Shown here piece after piece: positions 1 through 8,261 of a stretch of 55,281 nucleotides of DNA (its first letter is position 1; the number at the start of each line of letters is the position of its first letter). Source of the DNA: Clostridia bacterium. Its GTDB lineage: Bacteria; Bacillota; Clostridia; Lachnospirales; Lachnospiraceae. Position numbers and translations under genes: made by a program. Below the pieces are notes generated by a model that made no database searches, was not told the origin of the DNA, and saw only the letters and a program-made list of their open reading frames with translations. The DNA lies in NCBI GenBank assembly GCA_009929615.1, contig SAAB01000018.1:1-55281 (forward strand), read 5' to 3'.

Positions 1-2
1 GG

Positions 3-434
3 GGTATAGGATTTTTGATTTTTTGCCATGTTAGAACACTCCTTTTTTATATTATAGGATGTTCAACTTTCCGTGTCCATAGTTATATACTAACACCAGG
101 TCTGGAGCATTATGAAAAAAAAACTCTGGGTTCAAATCAGATCGATGTGGGGACAATGGTTATAGAGGACGGCTGTGAAGCAGAGGTGGAGTTGGCCGCG
201 GACAGCCGGGAGGCAGAAATTCTTATGGGAAAGGAAGAAGAAGGAACCATAGAGATAGTAAAAGAGATTCAGTGCAGGGCACCATTGGAAGAAAAAGCAG
301 CAGTAGGGTGGGTTTATTATAAAGTTGAGGGGGAGATTGTTGGAAAATTTCCGATTTATACAACCCAATCTGTAGAACGTAAAAATTATGGCTTTTGCCT
401 GGAAAAGGTATGGAAACAGTGGCTGGTCTTTTGA
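3..434 (+). CDS. C-terminal part of a probable D-alanyl-D-alanine carboxypeptidase (partial)
   Basis: The frame is open from the first bases of the window, so the gene begins upstream. What is visible is about 143 residues. The part from TPGLEHYEKK onward resembles the end of the catalytic domain, followed by the beta-rich PBP5-type C-terminal domain and a closing amphipathic segment (NYGFCLEKVWKQW) of the kind that anchors low-molecular-weight PBPs to the membrane. In the family these enzymes trim the terminal D-Ala from peptidoglycan stem peptides outside the cell. No catalytic motif (SxxK, SxN, KTG) lies inside the window, so the assignment rests on the C-terminal domain only. The first 30 or so residues match the family poorly. 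An internal TTG at 15 would be a false start. Confidence 0.55.
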   Translation, partial: GIGFLIFCHVRTLLFYIIGCSTFRVHSYILTPGLEHYEKKTLGSNQIDVGTMVIEDGCEAEVELAADSREAEILMGKEEEGTIEIVKEIQCRAPLEEKAAVGWVYYKVEGEIVGKFPIYTTQSVERKNYGFCLEKVWKQWLVF

Positions 435-464
435 CTTGCAATTTACATGGGACTATCATATAAT
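431..464 (+). promoter_or_regulatory. Promoter of the Na+-decarboxylase operon
   Basis: TTGCAA (436-441), a 17-base spacer and TATAAT (459-464) lie 58 bases before the first gene of the operon. An overlapping alternative, TTGACT (431-436) with TATCAT (454-459), also has 17-base spacing. The preceding stop codon TGA lies inside this -35 region, and no terminator separates the two genes. Confidence 0.6.
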
Positions 465-521
465 TATTGTCATAAAAACAACGGTGTAAAGGGTTATAGC
501 GTTTGTGATGGAGGGATAAGA

Positions 522-1952
522 ATGGGAATTGTTACACAACTTGGAGCCAGAGAACGTGTTGTCCGACTCTTGGATGATAATAGTTTTGTGGAAATTGGCG
601 GCATGATTCATGCAAGAAATACAGATTTTAATATGAATACGAAGGAGACTCCGGCGGATGGGGTTATCACGGGCTATGGAACGATTAATGGCAAACTCGT
701 TTATGTTTATAGCCAGGATGGTTCTGTGATGAAGGGCTCTATCGGTGAGATGCATGCGAATAAGATTGTTCGTATTTATGATATGGCATTGAAGATGGGA
801 GCACCGGTTATCGGACTTATTGATTGTGCCGGGATGCGCCTTCAGGAAGCAACGGATGCATTAAATGCCTTTGGAGGCATTTTTTATAAACAGACAATGG
901 CATCCGGGGTCATACCTCAGATTAATGGTATTTTTGGAAACTGTGGCGGCGGAATGGCCATTGTTCCATCCCTGGCAGATTTTACATTTATCGTAGATAA
1001 ACAGGGGGAGCTTTTTGTTAATTCACCGGATGCACTGGAAGGCAATCGTCGGGAAAACTGTAATACGGCAGCAGCCGGATTCAGAGGTCAGGTGGTTGGA
1101 GATGTATCTGGAGCAGGTGCTGATGAATCTGAAGTCCTTGATAAGATTCGCCATCTTATAACACTGCTTCCTTCAAATAATAAAGAAGATGCACTGTGTA
1201 TGGAGGATGTTCAGGATGATTTGAACAGAGAAAATCCATCCCTTGGAGATACAAGAGATGTATCTTATATATTAGAAGATATTTCAGATGCCCATGAATT
1301 TTTTGAAGTAAGACCGGATTACGGCACAGAAGTTGTAACAGGTTTTATGTTATTGAATGGGAATACAGTAGGTGCGGTTGCCAATAAAGAGAAAAGTGAT
1401 GGGGAATCGGTTTTGACAGCGGCAGCAGCTATGAAGGCAGAGGCATTTATTCGTTTTTGTGATGCATTTTCTATTCCAGTGCTGACTCTTGTTAATGTTC
1501 AGGGATTTAAAGCAACTGTGGATGAAGAAAAACGGATTGCTCCTGCGGCAGCTAAGCTTACCTACGCCTATGCCAGTGCGACAGTACCAAAAGTTTCGGT
1601 GGTTATTGGTAAAGCTTTTGGAAGTGCCTATCTTTGCATGGGAAGCCGTCATGTGGGAACGGATATGGTATATGCATGGCCAACGGCTCAGATTGGTATG
1701 ATGAATGCAGAGGCTGCAGTGAAGATTATTTATGCAGATGAAATTGAAGCCAGCGAAGCAAGGAATGAATTAATCTCTGAAAAGGCAGAAGCCTATGAAA
1801 GTCTGCAGAATAGTCCTGAGGGAGCGGCCTCCAGAGGTTATGTGGATGGGATTATTGAAGCGGCTTCCACAAGAAAGCGTGTTATTGCGGCATTTGAGAT
1901 GCTCATGACAAAGAGAGAAAATATTCCGGATAGAAAACATGGAACGGTTTAA
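522..1952 (+). CDS. mmdA: Acyl-CoA carboxyltransferase, MmdA/12S type, of a Na+-pumping decarboxylase
   Basis: A 476-residue carboxyltransferase of the methylmalonyl-CoA decarboxylase alpha / transcarboxylase 12S family. It has two crotonase-like halves, with a glycine-rich oxyanion segment in each (GNCGGGMAIVPS near residue 155, GKAFGSAYLCMGSRH near residue 370). Family members move CO2 from an acyl-CoA to the biotin of a carrier protein. The start at 522 follows GGAGGG at 510-515; a longer open frame upstream lacks family similarity. First gene of a five-gene operon with OadG-like, biotin carrier, pump and 5S-type subunits. The acyl-CoA substrate (methylmalonyl-, glutaconyl- or malonyl-CoA) cannot be settled from sequence, and no methylmalonyl-CoA mutase lies in the window. 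Confidence 0.88.
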   Translation: MGIVTQLGARERVVRLLDDNSFVEIGGMIHARNTDFNMNTKETPADGVITGYGTINGKLVYVYSQDGSVMKGSIGEMHANKIVRIYDMALKMGAPVIGLIDCAGMRLQEATDALNAFGGIFYKQTMASGVIPQINGIFGNCGGGMAIVPSLADFTFIVDKQGELFVNSPDALEGNRRENCNTAAAGFRGQVVGDVSGAGADESEVLDKIRHLITLLPSNNKEDALCMEDVQDDLNRENPSLGDTRDVSYILEDISDAHEFFEVRPDYGTEVVTGFMLLNGNTVGAVANKEKSDGESVLTAAAAMKAEAFIRFCDAFSIPVLTLVNVQGFKATVDEEKRIAPAAAKLTYAYASATVPKVSVVIGKAFGSAYLCMGSRHVGTDMVYAWPTAQIGMMNAEAAVKIIYADEIEASEARNELISEKAEAYESLQNSPEGAASRGYVDGIIEAASTRKRVIAAFEMLMTKRENIPDRKHGTV

Positions 1953-1967
1953 GACGAGGTGGCAGGA

Positions 1968-2696
1968 ATGATAAAAAAACTTTGGTTAATTCTTTGTACC
2001 GCCCTGATTATTGCTGGATGTACGGCCTGTGGACAGGCTGCGAATGTACAGACGGAAACAACCGAGATGGAATCGGTGGTCACTGGGAATTTGGTAGCTT
2101 TGGCTGGGATGGATGACGCAGCAGTGGATATGCAGATTGCCCAGTATGAAAGCGGAACAATCGATGAAACAACAGCGGTTCTTATAGAAACTTTGAAAAA
2201 CTGGAAAACAGTTCATCAGGAGGCAGGAGATTATATTTCCTGTGGAGATGTAAAAGTAACCAGGAGCGGTAATGAAATAACGGGCAGTGTACGAGGCGAT
2301 TTCACAAAAAGAGATGTAGATTTTTCAATGTCCTTTACAAAGGATTTGAGTGAACTTAAAAGTATGACCCTGAACCCGGTGTACTCTATTGGCGAGTTGA
2401 TGAAAAGAGCTGGTTTAAACACACTGATGGGAATGGGAACCGTATTTACTGTGCTGATTATTATCTCACTGATTATTTATGCCTTCGGTTTTATAGGAAG
2501 ACATGAGAAGAAAAAAGATGAGATACCGGCACCGGTTATAGTGCCTGAAACCACGGACGAGGATTTGAGTGATGATTTAGAATTAGTGGCGGTTATTGCG
2601 GCAGCAATTGCTGCATCAGAAGATGTGCCAGTGGACAGTCTGGTCGTTCGTTCAATTCGAAGAAGAACATCATCAAATCGTTGGAAAAATCAATAG
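1968..2696 (+). CDS. oadG: OadG-family subunit with lipoprotein signal and extracytoplasmic domain
   Basis: A 242-residue protein. The start ATG at 1968 follows GAGGTGG; a GTG at 1959 is the alternative. The N-terminus is a lipoprotein signal with lipobox IIAGC. An outer domain of roughly 110 residues follows, then one membrane helix (VFTVLIIISLIIYAFGFIG, near residues 155-175) and an acidic cytoplasmic tail ending in a conserved-looking AVIAAAIAA...VVRSIRR stretch. In known Na+ decarboxylases the gamma/delta subunit is a small single-span protein that docks the carboxyltransferase to the membrane pump. The tail fits that role. The large outer domain with a lipobox is more than the minimal subunit has, and its function is unknown. 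Confidence 0.75.
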   Translation: MIKKLWLILCTALIIAGCTACGQAANVQTETTEMESVVTGNLVALAGMDDAAVDMQIAQYESGTIDETTAVLIETLKNWKTVHQEAGDYISCGDVKVTRSGNEITGSVRGDFTKRDVDFSMSFTKDLSELKSMTLNPVYSIGELMKRAGLNTLMGMGTVFTVLIIISLIIYAFGFIGRHEKKKDEIPAPVIVPETTDEDLSDDLELVAVIAAAIAASEDVPVDSLVVRSIRRRTSSNRWKNQ

Positions 2697-2712
2697 TTGG
2701 AGGATATTAAAG

Positions 2713-3078
2713 ATGAAAAATTATACAATTACAGTGAATGGTAAAGTTTATGATGTTACAGTAGAAGAGGGAACAGCCGCTCCACAGCAGCCGATACAGC
2801 AGACATCACAGCCAGCAGCAAAGCCGGCACCGAAGCCGGTGGCATCTCAGACATCTGCGGCAGGCAGCATTGTTATTAAATCGCCAATGCCGGGAAAGAT
2901 TGTAGGCGTGAAAGCAAGTGTTGGACAGAACGTTAAAAAAGGCGATGTTGTCATGATTCTTGAAGCTATGAAGATGGAGAACGAGATTGTAGCACCGGAA
3001 GATGGAACCATTGCCAGCGTGCAGGCAGCCGTTGGAACCAGTGTAGAAGCAGGAACTGTCCTGGCTTCACTGAAATAG
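2713..3078 (+). CDS. Biotin carboxyl carrier protein of the Na+-decarboxylase
   Basis: A 121-residue biotinyl carrier. It starts at 2713 after GGAGG (2699-2703); the longer open frame beginning at 2596 overlaps the OadG gene and is not credible. Residues 1-20 form a short beta segment, residues 25-50 are a flexible Pro/Ala/Gln-rich linker, and the C-terminal 70 residues are the biotinyl domain with the EAMKME motif, whose lysine carries biotin. In this family the carrier shuttles CO2 from the carboxyltransferase to the membrane pump. It is the only biotin domain in the operon, so both carboxyltransferases (522-1952 and 4284-5696) presumably use it. Confidence 0.93.
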   Translation: MKNYTITVNGKVYDVTVEEGTAAPQQPIQQTSQPAAKPAPKPVASQTSAAGSIVIKSPMPGKIVGVKASVGQNVKKGDVVMILEAMKMENEIVAPEDGTIASVQAAVGTSVEAGTVLASLK

Positions 3079-3103
3079 GCATTAGATAACGGGAGGTTAT
3101 TAA

Positions 3104-4255
3104 ATGGATTACGTTATGGAAACAATGGGGAATCTCATTCGCCAGACCGCCTTTTTCAGTTTGACATGGGGCAATTGTGTTATGATTCTGGTGGCATGTT
3201 TTTTTCTCTATTTGGCAATACGCAAAGGATATGAACCTTTGCTCCTGGTACCGATTTCTTTTGGGATGCTCCTTGTAAATCTGTATCCGGATATTATGAT
3301 TGCTGCTGAAGATGCCTCAAATGGCGTTGGAGGCTTACTGCATTATTTCTATCTTTTGGATGAATGGGCAATTTTGCCTTCTTTAATTTTCCTTGGGGTA
3401 GGTGCGATGACGGATTTTGGCCCATTGATTGCAAATCCGGTCAGTTTTCTCCTGGGTGCATCCGCTCAGTTTGGTATCTTTTTCGCTTATATCGGTGCCA
3501 TTTTGATGGGCTTTAGTGATAAGGCGGCAGCGGCAATTTCGATTATTGGCGGAGCAGATGGACCAACATCTATTTTCCTGGCGGGAAAACTTGGGCAGGG
3601 CGGTCTGATGGGACCTATAGCTGTGGCAGCTTATTCTTATATGTCGCTGGTTCCGATTATACAGCCCCCAATTATGAGACTTTTTACGACAAAAAAAGAA
3701 CGTGCCATTAAGATGGAACAGCTTCGTCATGTTTCAAAATTGGAAAAGATATTGTTCCCAATCGTTGTAACGATTGTGGTTGTACTTATTCTGCCGACGA
3801 CAGCACCGCTGGTAGGAATGCTCATGCTGGGTAATCTTTTCCGAGAATGTGGTGTGGTTAAACAGCTGACAGAAACAGCATCCAACGCTTTGATGTATAT
3901 CGTTGTTATTCTTTTAGGAACATCGGTTGGTGCGACAACCAGTGCTGAAGCATTTTTGAATCTGCAGACATTACAGATTGTTGGTCTTGGTTTGGTTGCA
4001 TTTATTGTGGGAACGGCTACAGGTGTTCTCTTTGGAAAGCTTCTCTGCAAAATCAGTGGCGGAAAGATTAATCCACTTATTGGTTCAGCAGGAGTTTCAG
4101 CAGTTCCGATGGCAGCCAGAGTATCTCAGAAAGTCGGAGCTGAAGAAGACCCGACAAATTTCCTGTTGATGCATGCGATGGGACCTAATGTGGCAGGAGT
4201 TATTGGTACAGCCGTTGCGGCTGGAACCTTTATGGCAATTTTCGGTGTCATGTAA
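3104..4255 (+). CDS. oadB: Na+-translocating decarboxylase beta subunit (membrane pump)
   Basis: A 383-residue polytopic membrane protein of the OadB/MmdB/GcdB family, close to the usual length. It carries the signature segments IIGGADGPTSIF (near residue 147) and MGPNVAGVIGTAVAAG (near the C-terminus), which in the family line the Na+ and carboxybiotin path. It decarboxylates carboxybiotin and exports Na+, turning the free energy of decarboxylation into a sodium gradient. GGGAGG precedes the ATG. It sits between the biotin carrier and the 5S-type carboxyltransferase. The family is unmistakable, but the sequence does not tell which decarboxylase it serves. Confidence 0.93.
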   Translation: MDYVMETMGNLIRQTAFFSLTWGNCVMILVACFFLYLAIRKGYEPLLLVPISFGMLLVNLYPDIMIAAEDASNGVGGLLHYFYLLDEWAILPSLIFLGVGAMTDFGPLIANPVSFLLGASAQFGIFFAYIGAILMGFSDKAAAAISIIGGADGPTSIFLAGKLGQGGLMGPIAVAAYSYMSLVPIIQPPIMRLFTTKKERAIKMEQLRHVSKLEKILFPIVVTIVVVLILPTTAPLVGMLMLGNLFRECGVVKQLTETASNALMYIVVILLGTSVGATTSAEAFLNLQTLQIVGLGLVAFIVGTATGVLFGKLLCKISGGKINPLIGSAGVSAVPMAARVSQKVGAEEDPTNFLLMHAMGPNVAGVIGTAVAAGTFMAIFGVM

Positions 4256-4283
4256 GGAAAATGATTGACTTAGGAGGTAGAAA

Positions 4284-5696
4284 ATGTCAGAACAAGTGAA
4301 AAAACCAGTGAAGATTACCGAAACGGTTTTGCGTGATGCTCATCAGTCTTTGATGGCTACACGTATGACGACAGAGGAAATGCTTCCGATTATTGATAAA
4401 ATGGATAAAGTCGGCTATCATTCTGTGGAATGCTGGGGTGGCGCAACCTTTGATGCATCCCTGAGATTTTTGAAGGAAGACCCTTGGGACCGGCTTAGAA
4501 AACTCAGAGATGGCTTTAAAAACACAAAACTTCAGATGCTCTTTAGAGGACAGAACATTCTCGGGTACAGACATTATGGAGATGATGTGGTTGCCTATTT
4601 TGTTCAGAAATCCATTGCCAATGGTATTGATATTATTCGTATCTTTGATGCTTTGAATGATTTGAGAAATCTTGAAACATCTGTTAAGGCAACTGTAAAA
4701 GAAGGTGGACATGCCCAGGTAGCTCTTTGCTATACCCTGGGAGATGCCTATACTCTGGATTATTGGAAAGATATTGCAAAAAGAATTGAAGATATGGGAG
4801 CAAATTCCATATGTATTAAAGATATGGCAGGTTTGCTGGTTCCTTATCAGGCAACAGAGTTGGTTTCGGCCCTCAAGGAATCTACAGAACTTCCAATTCA
4901 GCTTCATACCCACTATACCAGTGGCGTTGCATCAATGACTTATATGAAAGCGGTTGAAGCAGGTTGTGATATTTTAGATACTGCAATGTCACCATTGGCA
5001 TTGGGAACAAGCCAGCCGGCAACAGAGGTGATGGTAGAAGCCTTTAAGGGAACACCTTATGATACGGGTCTGGATCAGGAAATTTTATCAGAAATTGCTG
5101 AATATTTCCGACCAATTCGAGAGAAAGCTTTGGAAAGCGGTCTTTTAAATCCAAAGGTTCTTGGTGTAAATATAAAAACCCTTTTATATCAGGTACCTGG
5201 TGGAATGCTGTCAAATCTGGTATCGCAGTTGAAAGAAGCCCATGCAGAAGACAAATATTATGACGTTTTGGAAGAAGTTCCGAGAGTCCGCAAAGATTTT
5301 GGTGAGCCACCGCTGGTTACACCGTCAAGTCAGATTGTAGGAACCCAGGCTGTATTAAATGTGCTTACCGGTGAACGTTATAAAATGATTACAGAGGAAA
5401 GCAAGGCCCTCTTAAGAGGAGAGTATGGACAGACTGTAAAACCTTTTAATCCGGAAGTTCAGAAAAAGGCTATCGGGGATAAAGAAGTTATTACCTGCCG
5501 TCCTGCAGATCTGATTCCGAATGAATTGGATGCCCTTGAGAAAAAGATGGAACAATATAAGTGTCAGGATGAAGATGTTTTATCCTATGCGTTATTTCCA
5601 CAGGTTGCAACGGACTTCTTTAAATATAGAGAAGCTCAAAAAACCCGAATTGATGCTAAAGTGGCAGATGTTGAGGATGGCGTATATCCCGTATAA
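4284..5696 (+). CDS. oadA: Oxaloacetate decarboxylase alpha / transcarboxylase 5S-type carboxyltransferase
   Basis: A 470-residue TIM-barrel carboxyltransferase of the HMGL-like family plus the conserved carboxylase domain (PYC_OADA). Metal and catalytic elements are visible: TVLRDAHQS at residues 13-21, the lysine of CIKDMAGLL near residue 178 that is carboxylated in the family, and HTHYTSG near residue 209. It lacks the C-terminal biotin domain of classical OadA, as expected with a separate carrier gene. In the family it moves CO2 between biotin and pyruvate/oxaloacetate. It closes the operon and is followed by a strong terminator. Having both 12S- and 5S-type subunits next to a pump is discussed under findings. 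Confidence 0.9.
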   Translation: MSEQVKKPVKITETVLRDAHQSLMATRMTTEEMLPIIDKMDKVGYHSVECWGGATFDASLRFLKEDPWDRLRKLRDGFKNTKLQMLFRGQNILGYRHYGDDVVAYFVQKSIANGIDIIRIFDALNDLRNLETSVKATVKEGGHAQVALCYTLGDAYTLDYWKDIAKRIEDMGANSICIKDMAGLLVPYQATELVSALKESTELPIQLHTHYTSGVASMTYMKAVEAGCDILDTAMSPLALGTSQPATEVMVEAFKGTPYDTGLDQEILSEIAEYFRPIREKALESGLLNPKVLGVNIKTLLYQVPGGMLSNLVSQLKEAHAEDKYYDVLEEVPRVRKDFGEPPLVTPSSQIVGTQAVLNVLTGERYKMITEESKALLRGEYGQTVKPFNPEVQKKAIGDKEVITCRPADLIPNELDALEKKMEQYKCQDEDVLSYALFPQVATDFFKYREAQKTRIDAKVADVEDGVYPV

Positions 5697-5710
5697 TAGA
5701 GAAAGCAAAA

Positions 5711-5747
5711 AAGAAGCTCCGGAGATTATATTCCGGAGCTTCTTTTT
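5711..5747. terminator. Bidirectional terminator between the decarboxylase operon and nrdD
   Basis: Perfect 13-bp stem (5711-5723 with 5732-5744) with an 8-base loop, flanked by A-runs on the left and T-runs on the right. It can therefore end transcripts from both converging units. Confidence 0.93.
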
Positions 5748-5755
5748 GCTTAAAA

Positions 5756-8125
5756 TCAGGAGTTTTCCTGAATGAATTTCTTGATATTTGATGCATTTGC
5801 ATATTTCTCAACATTACCATCGTGAAGAACAACCAGTGTTGGTGCCTGACGGATGTTGAATTTCTCACTTAAGTCGGCATTAACTTCAGCATCGATTTTT
5901 TCAAAGTTAATGTTTGCCTGAGTCAGCATGCTGTCAGCCATCTTGCAGTTTGGACAGGTTGCTGTAGTGAAAAGTAATACCTGATCCTGCGATGCGGATG
6001 TTTCCGGAGCAGGATGGGCTTCGTCATAATGAACTTCTTTAGGTTTAAGAACGGAAGTTTCAATGTTATAAACTTTACGGTCTTTAAATTCTTGTGTCTT
6101 ACCTTCATTCCAGTTTTGAACCGGACGGTAATAACCTGTAATACGGCTGTAGACTTCTGTTTTCCCACCACATACCGGGCAGGTATACTGTTCACCGGAG
6201 ATATAGCCATGGTCCTTACAAACCGAATAGGTAGGTGAGAGTGTGTAGTAAGGAAGCTTATAGTTCTGCGCAATCTTGCGGACAAGGGTTGCGGCTGCTT
6301 TCCAGTCAGGAAGCTTCTCACCAAGGAATGCATGGAATACCGTACCTGAAGTATATAAAGTCTGCAGTTCGTCCTGGATATCCAAAGATTCAAAAATATC
6401 ATCGGTAAAACCAACTGGAAGGTGGGAGCTGTTTGTATAATAAGGCTTTGCTCGATCATCACTTGCAGTAATAATATCAGGGAACTGTTCCAAATCATGT
6501 TTTGCCAGACGATAAGCTGTAGATTCAGCCGGAGTGGCTTCCAGATTATATAAATCACCATAAAGCTCCTGATAATCAGAAAGACGTTCACGCATATGAT
6601 TTAAGACAGCCTTTGTAAATTCCTGAGCTTTTTCGTGGGTCAAATCTTCGGAAATCCAGTCTGCGTTCAGGCAGGCTTCGTTCATTCCGAGAAGACCAAT
6701 GGTTGAAAAATGATTTTCAAAGTTTTCAAGGTAGCGTTTCGTATAAGGGTAAAGACCTTCGTTTAAAAGTTTTGTAATAATGGTACGCTTTGTGCTTAAA
6801 GAACGGGCCGCAATATCCATCATCTTATCCAGACGTTTGTAGAATTCGGTTTCATCTGTGGAAAGATATGCAATTCTTGGCATATTAATTGTAACAACGC
6901 CAACAGAACCGGTACTTTCTCCACTTCCGAAAAATCCACCGGATTTCTTCCGGAGTTCACGTAAGTCAAGACGCAGACGACAGCACATGCTTCGAACATC
7001 ACTTGGTTCCATATCGCTGTTAATGTAATTGGAGAAGTAAGGCGTTCCATATTTTGATGTCATCTCAAAGAGAAGCGCATTATTCTCAGTTTCAGACCAG
7101 TCAAAGTCTTTTGTAATGGAGTAGGTTGGAATAGGATATTGGAATCCACGTCCATTAGCATCGCCTTCAATCATGATTTCAATAAAGGCCTTGTTAATCA
7201 TATCCATCTCTTTCTGACAGTCTTTATATTTGAAATCCATCTCTTTTCCACCGACAATGGCATTTAACTCAGCCAGGTCGTTCGGAACAACCCAATCCAG
7301 TGTAATATTGGAAAATGGAGACTGTGTTCCCCAGCGGCTAGGTGTATTCACACCATAGATAAAGGATTCAATACATTTTTTCACGGCATCATAATTCAAA
7401 TCATCAGCTTTTACAAAAGGTGCAAGATATGTATCAAAGGAGGAAAAAGCTTGAGCACCAGCCCATTCATTCTGCATAATACCAAGGAAGTTGACCATCT
7501 GATTACAAAGGGTGGCAAGATGTTTCGATGGAGCGGAAGTAATCTTTCCGGTAACGCCGCCAAGACCTTCCTGAATTAACTGTTTTAATGACCAGCCAGC
7601 ACAATATCCGGTAAGCATGGAAAGATCATGAAGATGAATATCTGCGTTACGGTGTGCTTCGGCAATCTCTTCATCATAAATCTCTGATAACCAGTAGTTT
7701 GCTGTAATGGCACCGGAATTACTTAAAATAAGACCGCCAACGGAATAGGTTACGGTAGAATTCTCTTTGACACGCCAGTCCATAACTTTTACATAGCTGT
7801 CAACAACATCTTTATAATCAAGAATGGTTGAACGCATATTACGAATCTTTTCGCGCTGTTTACGATAAAGGATATAGGCCTTGGCAACTTCTGTATAACC
7901 AGCCTGAACAAGAACCTGTTCTACACTGTCCTGGATATCCTCCACCTGAACTTTACCATCTTTAATCTTAGGCTCAAAATCCGCCGTTACTTTTAATGTA
8001 AGAAAATCAATAATGTTTGGATTATAATTGACTTCTTTCGCTTCGAAGGCACGAGTAACTGCAATATTTATTTTTGATAAATCAAAATCTGCAACTTTAC
8101 CGTCCCGCTTAATGACTTGATACAT
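5756..8125 (-). CDS. nrdD: Anaerobic ribonucleoside-triphosphate reductase with fused C-terminal redoxin domain
   Basis: A 789-residue class III ribonucleotide reductase that makes deoxyribonucleotides without oxygen using a glycyl radical. In order: ATP-cone (about 1-95); catalytic barrel with the active-site cysteine in TGYCAGW and a second cysteine region MCCRLRLD; a CxxC zinc site (TCPVCGG); and the glycyl-radical motif RITGYYRPVQNWN, with the glycine at about residue 664. A tail of about 75 residues with a CPNC motif (724-727) has glutaredoxin/thioredoxin-like features (cis-Pro segment RQAPTLVV). The tail may be a built-in electron donor or recycling domain. No nrdG activase is adjacent. 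The start is preceded by GGGGAGG on the minus strand. Two NrdR-like boxes and a strong promoter lie upstream. Confidence 0.95.
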   Translation of the reverse strand: MYQVIKRDGKVADFDLSKINIAVTRAFEAKEVNYNPNIIDFLTLKVTADFEPKIKDGKVQVEDIQDSVEQVLVQAGYTEVAKAYILYRKQREKIRNMRSTILDYKDVVDSYVKVMDWRVKENSTVTYSVGGLILSNSGAITANYWLSEIYDEEIAEAHRNADIHLHDLSMLTGYCAGWSLKQLIQEGLGGVTGKITSAPSKHLATLCNQMVNFLGIMQNEWAGAQAFSSFDTYLAPFVKADDLNYDAVKKCIESFIYGVNTPSRWGTQSPFSNITLDWVVPNDLAELNAIVGGKEMDFKYKDCQKEMDMINKAFIEIMIEGDANGRGFQYPIPTYSITKDFDWSETENNALLFEMTSKYGTPYFSNYINSDMEPSDVRSMCCRLRLDLRELRKKSGGFFGSGESTGSVGVVTINMPRIAYLSTDETEFYKRLDKMMDIAARSLSTKRTIITKLLNEGLYPYTKRYLENFENHFSTIGLLGMNEACLNADWISEDLTHEKAQEFTKAVLNHMRERLSDYQELYGDLYNLEATPAESTAYRLAKHDLEQFPDIITASDDRAKPYYTNSSHLPVGFTDDIFESLDIQDELQTLYTSGTVFHAFLGEKLPDWKAAATLVRKIAQNYKLPYYTLSPTYSVCKDHGYISGEQYTCPVCGGKTEVYSRITGYYRPVQNWNEGKTQEFKDRKVYNIETSVLKPKEVHYDEAHPAPETSASQDQVLLFTTATCPNCKMADSMLTQANINFEKIDAEVNADLSEKFNIRQAPTLVVLHDGNVEKYANASNIKKFIQENS

Positions 8126-8177
8126 CTTAATTCCTCCCCAAAATAATCATTGTTTTTAAATTTACTGCTGTTTTATT

Positions 8178-8206
8178 ATTGTAGTACAAAAATAGTGGTA
8201 TGTCAA
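8178..8206 (-). promoter_or_regulatory. Promoter of nrdD
   Basis: On the minus strand TTGACA (8206-8201), a 17-base spacer and TACAAT (8183-8178) lie about 50 bases before the nrdD start. The -35 box is perfect and the -10 is one base from consensus. Confidence 0.85.
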
Positions 8207-8213
8207 TCAAGAA

Positions 8214-8261
8214 AAACAATATATTGTGGAGCGGGATAAAGATGATTACAATATGTTGTTG
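8214..8261. promoter_or_regulatory. Pair of NrdR-like boxes upstream of nrdD
   Basis: Box 1 (8214-8229) has the core CAATATATTG within a perfect 12-bp palindrome and matches 14 of 16 positions of the NrdR consensus acaCwAtATaTwGtgt. Box 2 (8246-8261) has the core CAATATGTTG. The boxes are 32 bp apart, about three helical turns, which is the classic NrdR arrangement. They sit just upstream of the nrdD -35 box. Repression of nrdD by NrdR is inferred; nrdR is not in the window. Confidence 0.75.

Noticed and set aside
447-521. Upstream extension of the 12S carboxyltransferase to 447
   Set aside because: It would include the -10 box of the operon promoter, and the added residues do not fit the family.
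2596-2712. Upstream extension of the biotin carrier reading frame
   Set aside because: It overlaps the end of the OadG gene; the ATG at 2713 has a proper ribosome site and the family N-terminus.
4287-4913. 208-codon minus-strand frame inside the 5S carboxyltransferase
   Set aside because: A shadow of a strongly conserved gene, rich in Cys/Phe/Ile without domain similarity.
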